Source: Scatosoma sp045576335 (GTDB lineage: Bacteria > Bacillota > Clostridia > Christensenellales > Borkfalkiaceae). Taken from it: 64,000 nucleotides of DNA. Under the pieces are notes generated by a model, which saw nothing but the letters and a program-made list of their open reading frames with translations, had not been told where the DNA came from and made no database searches. This document shows, in pieces, positions 42,972 to 52,197 of the stretch. The position numbers and the translations under genes were made by a program. The stretch's first letter is position 1. Each line of letters starts with the position of its first letter. The stretch lies in contig JAZNGH010000008.1 in the NCBI GenBank assembly GCA_045576335.1, positions 1 to 64,000 of the forward strand. The letters run 5' to 3'.

Positions 42972-43103
42972 ATGAACAAAGTTAGATTGATGAAAAAAAT
43001 TCGAAAAGCGGAAGCGGAAATCGCGTTTGCAAGCCCTAAACGCGCGGCGAAGCTCACGAGCGCAATCGTGCGTTGGAAAGCAATCGTGTTCGACGCTCAA
43101 TAA
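42972..43103 (+). CDS. Possible small basic protein (43 aa)
   Basis: A 43-codon frame (MNKVRLMKKIRKAEAEIAF...) in the 174-bp space between the ABC-F start and the radical SAM stop, on the opposite strand to both. It is Lys/Arg/Ala-rich, helical, and its codon usage resembles neighbouring genes. A G-rich site (AGGGGG) lies 14 bases upstream, farther than usual, and the end overlaps the radical SAM stop. It may equally be chance. Confidence 0.3.
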   Translation: MNKVRLMKKIRKAEAEIAFASPKRAAKLTSAIVRWKAIVFDAQ

Positions 43104-43972
43104 TCCCAAGAGGGGATATACGCTTTGCCGCTGGAATTACGCTGTTGTAAAAACAGCCGTTCAATGCCCAAATCGAGCGCGGCGTTGACCACGCTGTCGT
43201 ATTCGCGCGCGGTGACGGGGCGGGAAAGCTCGGGGAAAGCCTCTATTTTTCCAAAAGGCGTGTATTGGCTCATAAGGCTTAAATAAGTCGTATCGGGCAG
43301 TTCGTTTTTGAACCATTTAAGAATGGACTTGGAATCGGACACGCAAAGGGGCATTACGAGATGCCGAACAATCGTGCCCGACAGCATTTTTCCCTCCGCC
43401 GTCATATTTAAGGGCTTTCGCGCCATAAACGCAATCGCTTCGCTTGCGATATCGAAATAGTTTTCTTTGCCCAAATACCGTTTGGAAAGGGCGGAGGAAT
43501 AGAATTTCATATCGGGCAAATAAATATCGATATACTCGTCGAGGCGTTCGAGCGCGTCGATTTTTTCATATCCGCCCGAATTGTAAACGACGGGAATTTT
43601 CGGCTTATAAAGTTCAAACGCGGGTAGCAGGTATGCGACGAGGTGAGAGGGTGTGACGAGAGAAATATTCTCCGCGCCCATATCTTCCAGCTCGCGAAAA
43701 ATATCCGCAAGCTCGCGCGGGGAAACGGCTTTGCCGCGCTCGGCTCTTGAAACCTCGTAATTTTGACAGAACGCACAGCGCAAGTTACAGCCCGAAAAAA
43801 AGATCGTGCCGCTGCCCTTTTTGTGGGAAATGCACGGTTCTTCAAAGGGGTGTAAATAATATTTGGCGATTTTTAAGCCCGAAACGCCGCACGCGCCTAT
43901 GCCCGTCAAGCGGTTTGCGCCGCATTCGACGGGACAGAGGGTACAATGTTGTAGCAGGCGTTGATTTTCCAT
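43097..43972 (-). CDS. Radical SAM protein, pyruvate formate-lyase-activating-enzyme-like
   Basis: 291 residues with the cluster motif C62-x3-C66-x2-C69 (CNLRCAFC) and an additional N-terminal cysteine group CTLCPVECGANR, typical of the PflA-homolog group (PFLAE-like) that activates or modifies unknown partners. No glycyl-radical enzyme gene is adjacent. The C-terminal LFLQQRNSSGKAYIPSWDY fits the family ending. Diverges from metK. Confidence 0.85.
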   Translation of the reverse strand: MENQRLLQHCTLCPVECGANRLTGIGACGVSGLKIAKYYLHPFEEPCISHKKGSGTIFFSGCNLRCAFCQNYEVSRAERGKAVSPRELADIFRELEDMGAENISLVTPSHLVAYLLPAFELYKPKIPVVYNSGGYEKIDALERLDEYIDIYLPDMKFYSSALSKRYLGKENYFDIASEAIAFMARKPLNMTAEGKMLSGTIVRHLVMPLCVSDSKSILKWFKNELPDTTYLSLMSQYTPFGKIEAFPELSRPVTAREYDSVVNAALDLGIERLFLQQRNSSGKAYIPSWDY

Positions 43973-44021
43973 AGATACAGTATATCACGAACGAAAAAAA
44001 ATTGCAAGCGATAAGAATAGC

Positions 44022-44050
44022 TTGACAAGCTATAAAAAAAGGGTTATAAT
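44022..44050 (+). promoter_or_regulatory. Sigma-A promoter of metK
   Basis: TTGACA (44022-44027), 17-bp spacer, TATAAT (44045-44050): perfect consensus. The leader is about 25 bases, so no S-box riboswitch fits. Confidence 0.92.
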
Positions 44051-44082
44051 AATGAGCGAATAAAACGAAAGAGGATAGAGAA

Positions 44083-45243
44083 GTGAAGAAATTTTTTACC
44101 AGCGAAAGCGTGACCGAAGGACATCCCGATAAGGTTTGCGACAATATTTCCGACGGAATTTTAGACGCGATTTTGTCCAAAGACCCGAAAGCCCGCGCGG
44201 CAATCGAGTGCGCGGCGGCGTTTGATACGCTCTTGATTATGGGCGAGGTCACGACGACGGCGAAGGTGGATTACGAGCAAAAGGCACGCGAGATTATTCG
44301 CGATATCGGTTACGATTTCGGGTCGTTTGCGTACGATAAATGCAAAATCGTTACGGCGATTCACGCACAATCGCCCGATATTGCTATGGGCGTAAACGCG
44401 TCTATGGAAAGAAAAGCGGGTGGCGACGAGGCCGATCAAATCGGCGCGGGCGATCAGGGTATGATGTTCGGCTACGCTTGCCGTGAAACCAAAGAATTGA
44501 TGCCCTTGACCCTTTCCCTTTCCCACCGCCTTGCAAAGCGTTTGACGGACGTGAGAAAAGAAGGCACGCTCACCTATCTTCGCCCCGACGGCAAAACGCA
44601 AGTGACGGTTGAATACGAGGACGGTGTGGCAAAGCGCGTGGATACGGTGGTCGTTTCCACCCAGCACGACGCCGAGGTGTCGCAAGAGCAGATTAAGCTG
44701 GATATTAAAAAATTCGTAATCGACGCCATTATTCCCGCCGAGCTTATGGACGAAAACACGAAAATTTATATTAACCCCACGGGCAGATTTGAAATCGGCG
44801 GACCAGAGGGCGACAGCGGCTTGACGGGCAGAAAAATTATCGTAGACACCTACGGTGGCAGATGTGCGCACGGCGGCGGCGCGTTTTCGGGGAAAGATCC
44901 TACGAAGGTGGACAGAAGCGCGGCGTATTACTGCCGTTATATCGCAAAAAACCTCGTTGCGGCGGGCCTTGCGGACGAGCTGGAAATTCAGGTCGCTTAC
45001 GCAATCGGCGTGGCGAACCCCGTTTCGGTGTTCGTGGACAGCCACGGCACGGGTAAGCTGGACGACGAAAAGCTGGCGGAGATCGTCAAAAAAGAATTTG
45101 ACCTTCGTCCCTATGCCATCATCAAAACGCTGGATTTGCAAAAGCCCGTTTTCAAAAAGACGGCGGCGTACGGGCATTTCGGCTATAAGGGCTTTTCGTG
45201 GGAGCAAACGGATAGAGCCGAGAGTTTGAAAAAATATTTATAA
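44083..45243 (+). CDS. metK: S-adenosylmethionine synthetase (GTG start)
   Basis: Makes SAM from methionine and ATP. 386 residues starting at GTG with GAGGATAGAG upstream. Motifs EGHPDKVCD (14-22), GAGDQGMMFGYA, GGGAFSGKDPTKVDRSAAY and DSHGTGK are intact. It stands alone between its promoter and a strong terminator, away from metF/metH. SAM is used by many methylases in the window and by the MetH reactivase. Confidence 0.97.
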   Translation: MKKFFTSESVTEGHPDKVCDNISDGILDAILSKDPKARAAIECAAAFDTLLIMGEVTTTAKVDYEQKAREIIRDIGYDFGSFAYDKCKIVTAIHAQSPDIAMGVNASMERKAGGDEADQIGAGDQGMMFGYACRETKELMPLTLSLSHRLAKRLTDVRKEGTLTYLRPDGKTQVTVEYEDGVAKRVDTVVVSTQHDAEVSQEQIKLDIKKFVIDAIIPAELMDENTKIYINPTGRFEIGGPEGDSGLTGRKIIVDTYGGRCAHGGGAFSGKDPTKVDRSAAYYCRYIAKNLVAAGLADELEIQVAYAIGVANPVSVFVDSHGTGKLDDEKLAEIVKKEFDLRPYAIIKTLDLQKPVFKKTAAYGHFGYKGFSWEQTDRAESLKKYL

Positions 45244-45253
45244 GACTACTGTA

Positions 45254-45294
45254 AAAAGCGGGAGGGCTTCGAAGCCCTCCCGCTTTTGTTTTTA
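45254..45294. terminator. Terminator after metK
   Basis: Perfect 17-nt arms AAAAGCGGGAGGGCTTC / GAAGCCCTCCCGCTTTT (45254-45270, 45271-45287) then GTTTTTATG; converging genes share it. Confidence 0.92.
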
Positions 45295-45298
45295 TGTT

Positions 45299-45745
45299 TT
45301 ACGGTTTTTTCAAGGCGATACAGTCAAAGACTGTGCCTGCGAGCGCGCCCGCCGCCATTATTCCGTAGAGAATTTTCAAAAATATACCCTGCGGGTAAGC
45401 GTCAATCATAACGATTAAATACAAAACGAAACAAACCGCAACGATTATTTTTACAATCAAGCCAAGTATTACTTGCGCTTTGACGGCTTTTTCAGCTGTG
45501 GCTTTCAAGCACACGATTGCGCAAATCAATAGAAGAACGCCGCACACGGCAAGCGCGATTCCCATAATAATCCCGAAAATCAAAATCCCGATCACGCCCA
45601 GTCCTTGAAAATTGCTTTCCGCAAGGGAATTTATGTACGCTTGGAAACAAGCAATTTCCCCGAAAATCGCGACGAAAATAAATCCAAAGCATAACAGCGC
45701 GAAAATTAAATTAAAAACGCCGATTTTCTTTTTCCTCGTTAGCAT
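45299..45745 (-). CDS. Small four-helix membrane protein
   Basis: 148 residues from the ATG at 45745 (AAAAGGAG upstream) with four hydrophobic segments (about 9-30, 48-76, 88-112 and 118-140) and a short charged N-terminus LTRKKK. No family recognised. It begins 10 bp after the asnA stop, so is probably co-transcribed with asnA. Confidence 0.75.
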   Translation of the reverse strand: MLTRKKKIGVFNLIFALLCFGFIFVAIFGEIACFQAYINSLAESNFQGLGVIGILIFGIIMGIALAVCGVLLLICAIVCLKATAEKAVKAQVILGLIVKIIVAVCFVLYLIVMIDAYPQGIFLKILYGIMAAGALAGTVFDCIALKKP

Positions 45746-45755
45746 AAAACTCCTT

Positions 45756-46763
45756 TTATAATAAAACAATACCGTTTTCTTTACAGATTTTCCGTGTTTT
45801 TTCGTCCCAAAGCGATACCTGCACTTCGCCGATATGCGCCTTGCCAAGCAGCAGCATAGAAAGCCGCGACTGACCGATACCGCCGCCCATAGTAAGGGGC
45901 AATTCACCCGCAAGCAACGCCTTGTGGAAGGGCAGAACGCGTCTGTCGCCTGCATTTGCTTTCGTGAGCTGTTCGTCCAAGGAGCGTTCGTCTACACGAA
46001 TACCCATAGAAGAAATTTCCACGGCGCAGCCGAGCACGTCGTTCCAGAAGAAAATATCGCCGTTGAGCGACCAATCGTCGTAATCGGGCGCGCGGTTATC
46101 GTGCGGCTTTCCCGAGCGGAGCTTGTCGCCGATTTGCATAATAAACGCGGTTTTGTGTGCCTTTACGAACGCGTTTTCCCTTTCCTTGGCGGAAAGGTTG
46201 GGGTACAAATCTTCCAGCTCCTGTGCGGTGATAAAGCTTACCGTGCGCGTCAGCTCCACGTTGAGCTGCGGATAACGGCATTTCAAATAATCGAGCGTAT
46301 CGCAAATCGCGCCGACGATACCCTGTACGACCTTTTTGAGATAATCGAGCGTCCGCGTTTCGCGGGTGATAATCTTTTCCCAGTCCCATTGATCGGTGTA
46401 GACGGAATGTAAATTGTCCATTTCCTCGTCGCGGCGAATGGCGTTCATATCCGTATACAAGCCCTCGCCCGCGGAAAAGCCGTATACGGCGAGAGCCATA
46501 CGCTTCCATTTTGCAAGGGAATGTACGACCACGGCGTCCGTGCCCGTTTCCTTCAAATCGAAGCGCACGGGGCGTTCTACGCCGCTCAAATCGTCGTTAA
46601 GACCCGTGTTGGGGTCGACGAATAAGGGTGCGGAAACACGTTTTAAGTTGAGTGCCAAACAAAGCCGTTCTTCAAAGGTGCGTTTTAACAGTCCTATTGC
46701 CGTTTGGGTATCGTATAAGCCGAGAGCCGATTGATAGCCCGCGGGCAGAGTTATTTTACTCAT
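45756..46763 (-). CDS. asnA: Aspartate-ammonia ligase
   Basis: Ammonia-dependent asparagine synthetase related to class II aminoacyl-tRNA synthetases. 335 residues from ATG 46763 with AAAGGAGGTG upstream; contains SVYTDQWDWE, FNDV-type WNDVLGCAVEISSMGIRVD and the C-terminal LPLTMGGGIGQSRLSMLLL motif. Length matches AsnA. Own promoter immediately upstream; no T-box leader. Confidence 0.95.
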   Translation of the reverse strand: MSKITLPAGYQSALGLYDTQTAIGLLKRTFEERLCLALNLKRVSAPLFVDPNTGLNDDLSGVERPVRFDLKETGTDAVVVHSLAKWKRMALAVYGFSAGEGLYTDMNAIRRDEEMDNLHSVYTDQWDWEKIITRETRTLDYLKKVVQGIVGAICDTLDYLKCRYPQLNVELTRTVSFITAQELEDLYPNLSAKERENAFVKAHKTAFIMQIGDKLRSGKPHDNRAPDYDDWSLNGDIFFWNDVLGCAVEISSMGIRVDERSLDEQLTKANAGDRRVLPFHKALLAGELPLTMGGGIGQSRLSMLLLGKAHIGEVQVSLWDEKTRKICKENGIVLL

Positions 46764-46785
46764 AGCTGCACCTCCTTTACAGTAC

Positions 46786-46814
46786 AGTTTAGCACATAAA
46801 TCCGCACTTGTCAA
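46786..46814 (-). promoter_or_regulatory. Sigma-A promoter of asnA
   Basis: Minus strand TTGACA (46814-46809), 17-bp spacer, TAAACT (46791-46786). The remaining space to secA is AT-rich with no gene. Confidence 0.8.
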
Positions 46815-46971
46815 GAAAAACGAATAAAAAAGGCGGTTATTATCGAAAAAATAAATGGTATTTTTTGTTGTAAAGCCTGCAAAAACGGGTATAAAAAAGA
46901 AAGGATTTTGCAATTTCGACAAAAGCAAAGCTTTTTGCGGGATTTTTTCTTGGAAAGGGGGCGAAAACGCT

Positions 46972-46999
46972 TTGCATTTTAGCCGAAATATTGTAAAAT
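46972..46999 (+). promoter_or_regulatory. Probable promoter of secA
   Basis: TTGCAT (46972-46977), 16-bp spacer, TAAAAT (46994-46999), 65 bases before the secA ATG. Confidence 0.6.
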
Positions 47000-47064
47000 A
47001 GAATGGACGGCAAACGCCGTAAAACGAAAATGGGAAAATAAACTTAAAATCGGAGATTTTTTCA

Positions 47065-49989
47065 ATGGGATTGTTTAAGTATTTGATGGGCGGCGACGCT
47101 CGTAGAAGCTTGAAAAAGCTCAACAAAATGGCGGATCAGGTAGAAGCGTTAGAGCCGAAATATCAAGCTATGGACGACGAGACCCTCAAAGGTCAGACGG
47201 AGCTTTTGAAAGGGCGTTTGGCGGCAGGCGAAACGCTGGACGATATTCTTTTCGACGCGTTCGCGGCTTTGCGTGAGGCGGCGAGGCGCGTTTTGGGTAT
47301 GCGGCATTTCCGTGTACAAATTATCGGCGGTATTTGCTTGCACCAAGGCAGAATAGCCGAAATGCGTACGGGCGAAGGTAAAACGCTCGTATCTACTTTG
47401 CCCGCTTATCTCAACGCACTCACAGGAAAAAGCGTGCATATCGTCACCGTCAACGATTACCTTGCAAAGCGTGACGCCGAGTGGATGGGTAAGGTGCATA
47501 AATTTATGGGGCTTACCGTCGGCGTAGTCGTGCCGGGTATGGAGGACGACGAAAAGCGCGAAGCCTATAAATGCGATATCGTATACGGCACGAACAACGA
47601 GTTCGGCTTCGACTATTTGCGTGACAACCTGAAAACCGACCTTTCGAGAATGGTACAGCGCGATTTGACCTTTGCCATCGTCGACGAGGTGGACTCCATT
47701 TTAATCGACGAGGCGAGAACGCCGCTTATCATTTCGGGCAAGGGCGAAAAATCCTCCGATTTATACGTGCAGGTGGATAAGCTCGTCCGCACCCTTTCGG
47801 GCGGCTTTGACGACGAGTTAAAAGAAGCGGAGGACGCGGCAATGGCGGCGCTTCGCAATGAAAAGAAAAAGAAAAAGAAAAAGGTCGTGGACGACGAGGA
47901 GGACGAGGATTTCGTCGATTATACCAAGATGACCTTGGAGGAGCAGGCTAACTACGAGGCGGAGCAGGAAGAAAAACGCGCCGCCGCGCTTGCGAGCGCG
48001 CCCGAGGGTAAGAAATCGCTTGCCGCGCAAAAGGACTGGGATTATATCATCAACCGCAAGGAAAAGACGGTGGAGCTTACCGACAGCGGCGCGAGAAAGG
48101 CGGAGCGGTTTTTCCGTATCGACAACATAGCGGAAATCGAGCACGCCGATTTGAACCATCATATCCAACAGGCTCTCAAAGCGCATAAGCTGTTTAAGCT
48201 GGACGAGGATTATATCGTAAACGAAGGCGAGGTCGTTATCGTTGACGAGTTCACGGGCAGACTTATGATCGGCAGAAGATACTCCGACGGATTGCACCAA
48301 GCAATCGAAGCCAAGGAAGGCGTAGAGGTGCGTAGCGAAAATAAGACGTACGCCACCATCACTTTCCAAAACTATTTCCGTCTGTATTCCAAGCTTTCGG
48401 GTATGACGGGTACGGCAAAGACGGAGGAAGCGGAATTTAGAACGATTTATTCCTTGGACGTCGTGGAAATTCCCACCAACCGCCCCGTAAAACGCGTGGA
48501 CTTGCCTGATATGGTATATTCCACGGTAGACGGCAAAAAGCGTGCGATCGTCAACGAGATTATGCAACGCCACGAAAGCGGTCAGCCCATTCTCGTAGGT
48601 ACGTCGTCGGTGGATAAATCGGAGGAAATCTCCCGTTTGTTAAAGAAAAACGGCGTAAAGCATAACATCTTGAACGCGAAAAACCACGAGCGCGAAGCGG
48701 AAATCGTCGCACAGGCAGGACGGCTTGGCGCGGTCACCATTTCTACGAATATGGCGGGGCGCGGTACGGATATTCTGCTTGGCGGTAACCCCGAATACCT
48801 CGCTAAAAAACGCTTGCGCGAAGAGGGCGCGGCGAAAGAGGATATCGAGCTTGCCATCAGCACTTATATCACGGACGTAAGCGAAGATATTATGAAGCTT
48901 CGCGAGAGATATAAAAAGGTTTACGAGTATTACAAGGCGCAAACGGACGAAGAGAAAGAAAAGGTCATTGCGGCGGGCGGTCTTTGCATTATCGGTACGG
49001 AACGCCACGAATCCCGCCGTATCGACAACCAGCTCCGCGGCCGTTCGGGCCGTCAGGGCGATATCGGTATGTCGGTGTTCTTCCTTTCCTTGGAGGACGA
49101 TCTTGTTTTGCGCTTTGGCGGCGAGCGTATGAAAGCCTTGTACGCGGCGTTTAAGATCGACGAGGACACCTGCTTGCAATCGCGTATGCTTTCGAGCGGT
49201 ATCGAAAACGCGCAAAGAACGATCGAGGGCAGAAACTTCGGTATCCGTAAAAACGTCTTGCAGTACGACGACGTTATGAACAAACAGCGTATGGTCATGT
49301 ACGAAGAGCGTATGAACGTGCTTCGCGGCGGCAACGTCCACGAGCAGGTTTTGAAATATATCCCCGATTACGTAGCCGAAACGCTTTCGGCGGCGGTGAA
49401 CGTCGAGGATATGCCCGAGCTTTGGAACGAAGCGGAGCTTAACGCCGCGATAGAAGCAAAGCTTTTGCCCGAGGGCACGAACTATATCACGCGCGAGCGT
49501 TTGATGAAGTGGGATTATGATTTGGCGTTCAAGAAGATTTGTAAGAAGGTCGAAAAGGAATACGAAAAGAAGATTGAAGAGCTCAAAGAAGCGGGCGTAG
49601 ATTTCTACGCGGTGGAAAGACGCGTCTTGCTTATGAACGTAGACCGTAACTGGATTGACCATATCGACGCTATGGACCAGCTCCGTAAGGGTATTTCCCT
49701 TCGTGCGTACGGTCAGGTAGACCCTATCATTTCCTACAAGAAAGAGGGTTTTGACATGTTCGACGAAATGATTGCGCGTATTCAGCGTACGACGATCAGC
49801 GTGCTGTTGAAGGTCAAGGTAGAGGTACGCCCCGCGCCTGTGCAAAACGCGCGTCCCGCGCCCGCGGCGACCCCCGCAAGACCTTTCCGCCGTCAGATGC
49901 CCACGCCCATTACCCAGATGACCTCTTTCAAGGAAGCGGCGAAAAAGGCACAGCAGGCAACGCAACAAGACGAAAAGGATAATAAGTGA
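47065..49989 (+). CDS. secA: Preprotein translocase ATPase SecA with a charged insertion
   Basis: Motor of the Sec secretion pathway. 974 residues: Walker A RTGEGKT (101-107), DEVDSILIDEARTP (207-220), pre-protein crosslinking domain, second ATPase half with NMAGRGTDI and GRSGRQGD, then helical wing/scaffold. Between about 247 and 325 there is an extra ~75-residue low-complexity piece, seven lysines in a row followed by an acidic stretch and a Glu/Ala-rich helix. The C-terminus is Pro/Ala-rich then Gln/Asp/Lys and lacks the zinc-binding CxC-x8-CH tail. First of secA-prfB. Confidence 0.95.
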   Translation: MGLFKYLMGGDARRSLKKLNKMADQVEALEPKYQAMDDETLKGQTELLKGRLAAGETLDDILFDAFAALREAARRVLGMRHFRVQIIGGICLHQGRIAEMRTGEGKTLVSTLPAYLNALTGKSVHIVTVNDYLAKRDAEWMGKVHKFMGLTVGVVVPGMEDDEKREAYKCDIVYGTNNEFGFDYLRDNLKTDLSRMVQRDLTFAIVDEVDSILIDEARTPLIISGKGEKSSDLYVQVDKLVRTLSGGFDDELKEAEDAAMAALRNEKKKKKKKVVDDEEDEDFVDYTKMTLEEQANYEAEQEEKRAAALASAPEGKKSLAAQKDWDYIINRKEKTVELTDSGARKAERFFRIDNIAEIEHADLNHHIQQALKAHKLFKLDEDYIVNEGEVVIVDEFTGRLMIGRRYSDGLHQAIEAKEGVEVRSENKTYATITFQNYFRLYSKLSGMTGTAKTEEAEFRTIYSLDVVEIPTNRPVKRVDLPDMVYSTVDGKKRAIVNEIMQRHESGQPILVGTSSVDKSEEISRLLKKNGVKHNILNAKNHEREAEIVAQAGRLGAVTISTNMAGRGTDILLGGNPEYLAKKRLREEGAAKEDIELAISTYITDVSEDIMKLRERYKKVYEYYKAQTDEEKEKVIAAGGLCIIGTERHESRRIDNQLRGRSGRQGDIGMSVFFLSLEDDLVLRFGGERMKALYAAFKIDEDTCLQSRMLSSGIENAQRTIEGRNFGIRKNVLQYDDVMNKQRMVMYEERMNVLRGGNVHEQVLKYIPDYVAETLSAAVNVEDMPELWNEAELNAAIEAKLLPEGTNYITRERLMKWDYDLAFKKICKKVEKEYEKKIEELKEAGVDFYAVERRVLLMNVDRNWIDHIDAMDQLRKGISLRAYGQVDPIISYKKEGFDMFDEMIARIQRTTISVLLKVKVEVRPAPVQNARPAPAATPARPFRRQMPTPITQMTSFKEAAKKAQQATQQDEKDNK

Positions 49990-49992
49990 TAT

Positions 49993-51090
49993 ATGTTCAA
50001 AGCAGACGATTACAGATTAAAAATACAGGCTATGCGCGAGGTACTCAAAGAGGCGAAATATGCCTTGGATATCGTGCATTTACGCCCCCGTCTTGCAGAG
50101 CTTGAAAAGGAGCAGGAAAATCCCGAGGTTTGGCAAGACCTTGAAAAATCCACAAAAATCGGGCGCGAGGTTGCGGGTATCCGCAACAAAATCACCGCTT
50201 ACGAAAAGGGCGCGACCGCGCTTTCGGACGCGGAGGACGTAATCGACCTTATCGAGGAAACGGAGGACGAAAGCCTGATTTCCGAGCTGGACGAAATGCT
50301 CAAAACGGCGGAAAAGGATATCGAGGATATGCGTATTCGCGCCATTTTGAAAGGTCCGTACGACAATCACAACGCCATGCTTACGCTCCACGCGGGCGCG
50401 GGCGGCACGGAGGCTTGCGACTGGTGTCAAATGCTGTACCGTATGTATTGCCGCTATTGCGAAAAAATGGGCTTTAAGGTATACGAGCTTGACCGTGAAG
50501 CAGGCGACGGCGCGGGCTTTAAGAGCGTGGATTTCCGCGTAGAAGGTGAAAACGCGTACGGGTATTTGAAAGCGGAAATGGGCGTTCACCGCCTCGTCCG
50601 TATTTCCCCGTTCGACGCAAACAAACGCCGTCAAACCTCCTTTTGCTCTTTGGAGGTAATGCCCGAGGTCGAGGACGACAACGAGGTGGAAATCAACGAC
50701 GACGATATCCGTATCGATATCTATCATTCGGGCGGCGCGGGCGGTCAAAACGTCAATAAGGTCGCTTCTGCCGTTCGTATCACGCACTTCCCGACGGGAA
50801 TCGTGGTGCAATGCCAAAACGAGCGTTCACAGCTCCAAAATAAGGCAATGTGCTTTAATATGCTCCGCTCCAAGCTCTTGGAAAAGAAGATTGAGCAGCG
50901 GCAAGCGGAAGCGGCGGCAATGAAAGGCGACGTGAAGAAAATCGAGTGGGGCGCGCAAATCCGTTCCTACGTATTCTGTCCGTACACCATGGCAAAGGAC
51001 CACCGTACGGGCTACGAAAAAGGGGATATCCAAGCGGTTATGGACGGGGATATCCACGGCTTTATAATTGACTATTTGAAGAAAGCGTAA
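49993..51090 (+). CDS. prfB: Peptide chain release factor 2 (no programmed frameshift)
   Basis: Terminates translation at UGA and UAA. 365 residues in one uninterrupted frame, the normal full length of RF2; the stop-recognition SPF is in RISPFDANKRR and the catalytic GGQ is G250-G251-Q252. The usual in-frame UGA near codon 25 with a +1 shift site is absent; the reading frame passes through KYALDIVHLRPRLAELEK without interruption. Begins 3 bp after secA, with no separate promoter. Confidence 0.95.
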   Translation: MFKADDYRLKIQAMREVLKEAKYALDIVHLRPRLAELEKEQENPEVWQDLEKSTKIGREVAGIRNKITAYEKGATALSDAEDVIDLIEETEDESLISELDEMLKTAEKDIEDMRIRAILKGPYDNHNAMLTLHAGAGGTEACDWCQMLYRMYCRYCEKMGFKVYELDREAGDGAGFKSVDFRVEGENAYGYLKAEMGVHRLVRISPFDANKRRQTSFCSLEVMPEVEDDNEVEINDDDIRIDIYHSGGAGGQNVNKVASAVRITHFPTGIVVQCQNERSQLQNKAMCFNMLRSKLLEKKIEQRQAEAAAMKGDVKKIEWGAQIRSYVFCPYTMAKDHRTGYEKGDIQAVMDGDIHGFIIDYLKKA

Positions 51091-51100
51091 AAACGAAAAA

Positions 51101-51122
51101 GGGCGGCGATTGCCGCTTTTTT
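51101..51122 (+). terminator. Weak hairpin-terminator between prfB and tsaD
   Basis: GCGGC / GCCGC stem (51103-51107, 51112-51116, extendable by G-U pairs) followed by six T residues; 18 bases before the tsaD ATG. May attenuate rather than end transcription. Confidence 0.45.
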
Positions 51123-51139
51123 CGCTCAAAAGGTGTGAG

Positions 51140-52186
51140 ATGTATAATCCCGTAATTGATTTAACAAAACCCAATCTCGTCATTTTGGGCATAGAAAGCT
51201 CTTGCGACGAAACGGCGGCGGCGGTGATTCGCGGCAGAACGATTTTGTCCAACGAAATCGCGTCCTCTGCCGATATCCAAGCCCTTTACGGCGGAGTAGT
51301 CCCCGAAATCGCTTCGCGCGCGCATACGGACGCGATCGCACGGGTCGTAGACAAGGCGATTAAAAACGCGGGCGTGTCGTATCAGGAAATCGACGCGGTG
51401 GCAGTCACCTACGGCGCGGGGCTTTTGGGTGCGCTGCTTGTGGGCGTATCCTTTGCCAAGGCTTTTGCTTACGCCTTGAATAAGCCGCTCATTGCAGTCA
51501 ATCATATTCGCGGTCATCTGGCCGCGGCATATTTGCAGGACGAGGCGTTAAAGCCGCCCTTCGTCACCCTACTTGCAAGCGGCGGACATACCGCTATTTT
51601 GCATACCAAATCGGAAGCGGAGTTTGAAATTCTCGGCGCGACGTTGGACGACGCGGTGGGCGAAGCGTTTGATAAGGTTGCGCGCGTTTTGGGCTTGAAA
51701 TATCCTGGTGGGCCGAATATCGAGCGTTGCGCGAGCACGGGCGAGAAAAACGTGCCTATGCCTAAAATGCTCAAAGGCGGCGGAGGCTATAATTTCTCGT
51801 ATAGCGGCTTAAAAACGGCGGTTATCAATTACTGTCACACAAAAGAACAAAGACAAGAAGCCTTTGAAAAGGCAGACGTTGCCGCTTCCTTCCAAAGCGC
51901 GGCTTTGGACGTTTTGGTGGAAAAAACGGTGGCGGCGGCTTTGGAAAAAGGGGTCGATACGGTGACGGCGGGCGGCGGCGTGGTCGCAAACGGGTATCTC
52001 CGCGACGCGCTGGCAAGGGCTTGCAAGAAAAACGGCTTGCGGCTGGTGCTGCCTGAAAAACGGTATTGCACGGATAACGCGGCAATGATAGCGGCGGAGG
52101 GGCTGGTGCAGTATCGGCTTGGCAACGTCGCGCCCATCTCGCTCAACGCCAAGGCGTCTATACCGCTCGCGGTGACCTTGAAATAA
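51140..52186 (+). CDS. tsaD: tRNA threonylcarbamoyladenosine synthase subunit TsaD
   Basis: Transfers threonylcarbamoyl to A37 of ANN-decoding tRNAs. 348 residues from ATG 51140. Metal ligands H122 and H126 in NHIRGH and the Asp in CTDNAAM are present; SSCDETAAAV opens the protein and GGGVVANGYLR lies in the C-terminal half. The glutamate of the classical HxEGH is an Arg here, tolerated in Firmicutes variation. Product t6A is the substrate for TrmO encoded in this window. Confidence 0.95.
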   Translation: MYNPVIDLTKPNLVILGIESSCDETAAAVIRGRTILSNEIASSADIQALYGGVVPEIASRAHTDAIARVVDKAIKNAGVSYQEIDAVAVTYGAGLLGALLVGVSFAKAFAYALNKPLIAVNHIRGHLAAAYLQDEALKPPFVTLLASGGHTAILHTKSEAEFEILGATLDDAVGEAFDKVARVLGLKYPGGPNIERCASTGEKNVPMPKMLKGGGGYNFSYSGLKTAVINYCHTKEQRQEAFEKADVAASFQSAALDVLVEKTVAAALEKGVDTVTAGGGVVANGYLRDALARACKKNGLRLVLPEKRYCTDNAAMIAAEGLVQYRLGNVAPISLNAKASIPLAVTLK

Positions 52187-52197
52187 AGGATTGATTT

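Noticed and set aside
43973..44082. SAM riboswitch before metK or metF
   Set aside because: Leaders are about 20-25 nt, far too short for S-box, SAM-II or related riboswitches.
46764..46786. T-box leader before asnA
   Set aside because: The leader is about 20 nt and has no T-box motif or specifier loop.
48640..49968. 442-codon frame antisense to secA
   Set aside because: Shadow of the secA codon pattern; SecA motifs on the plus strand are intact.
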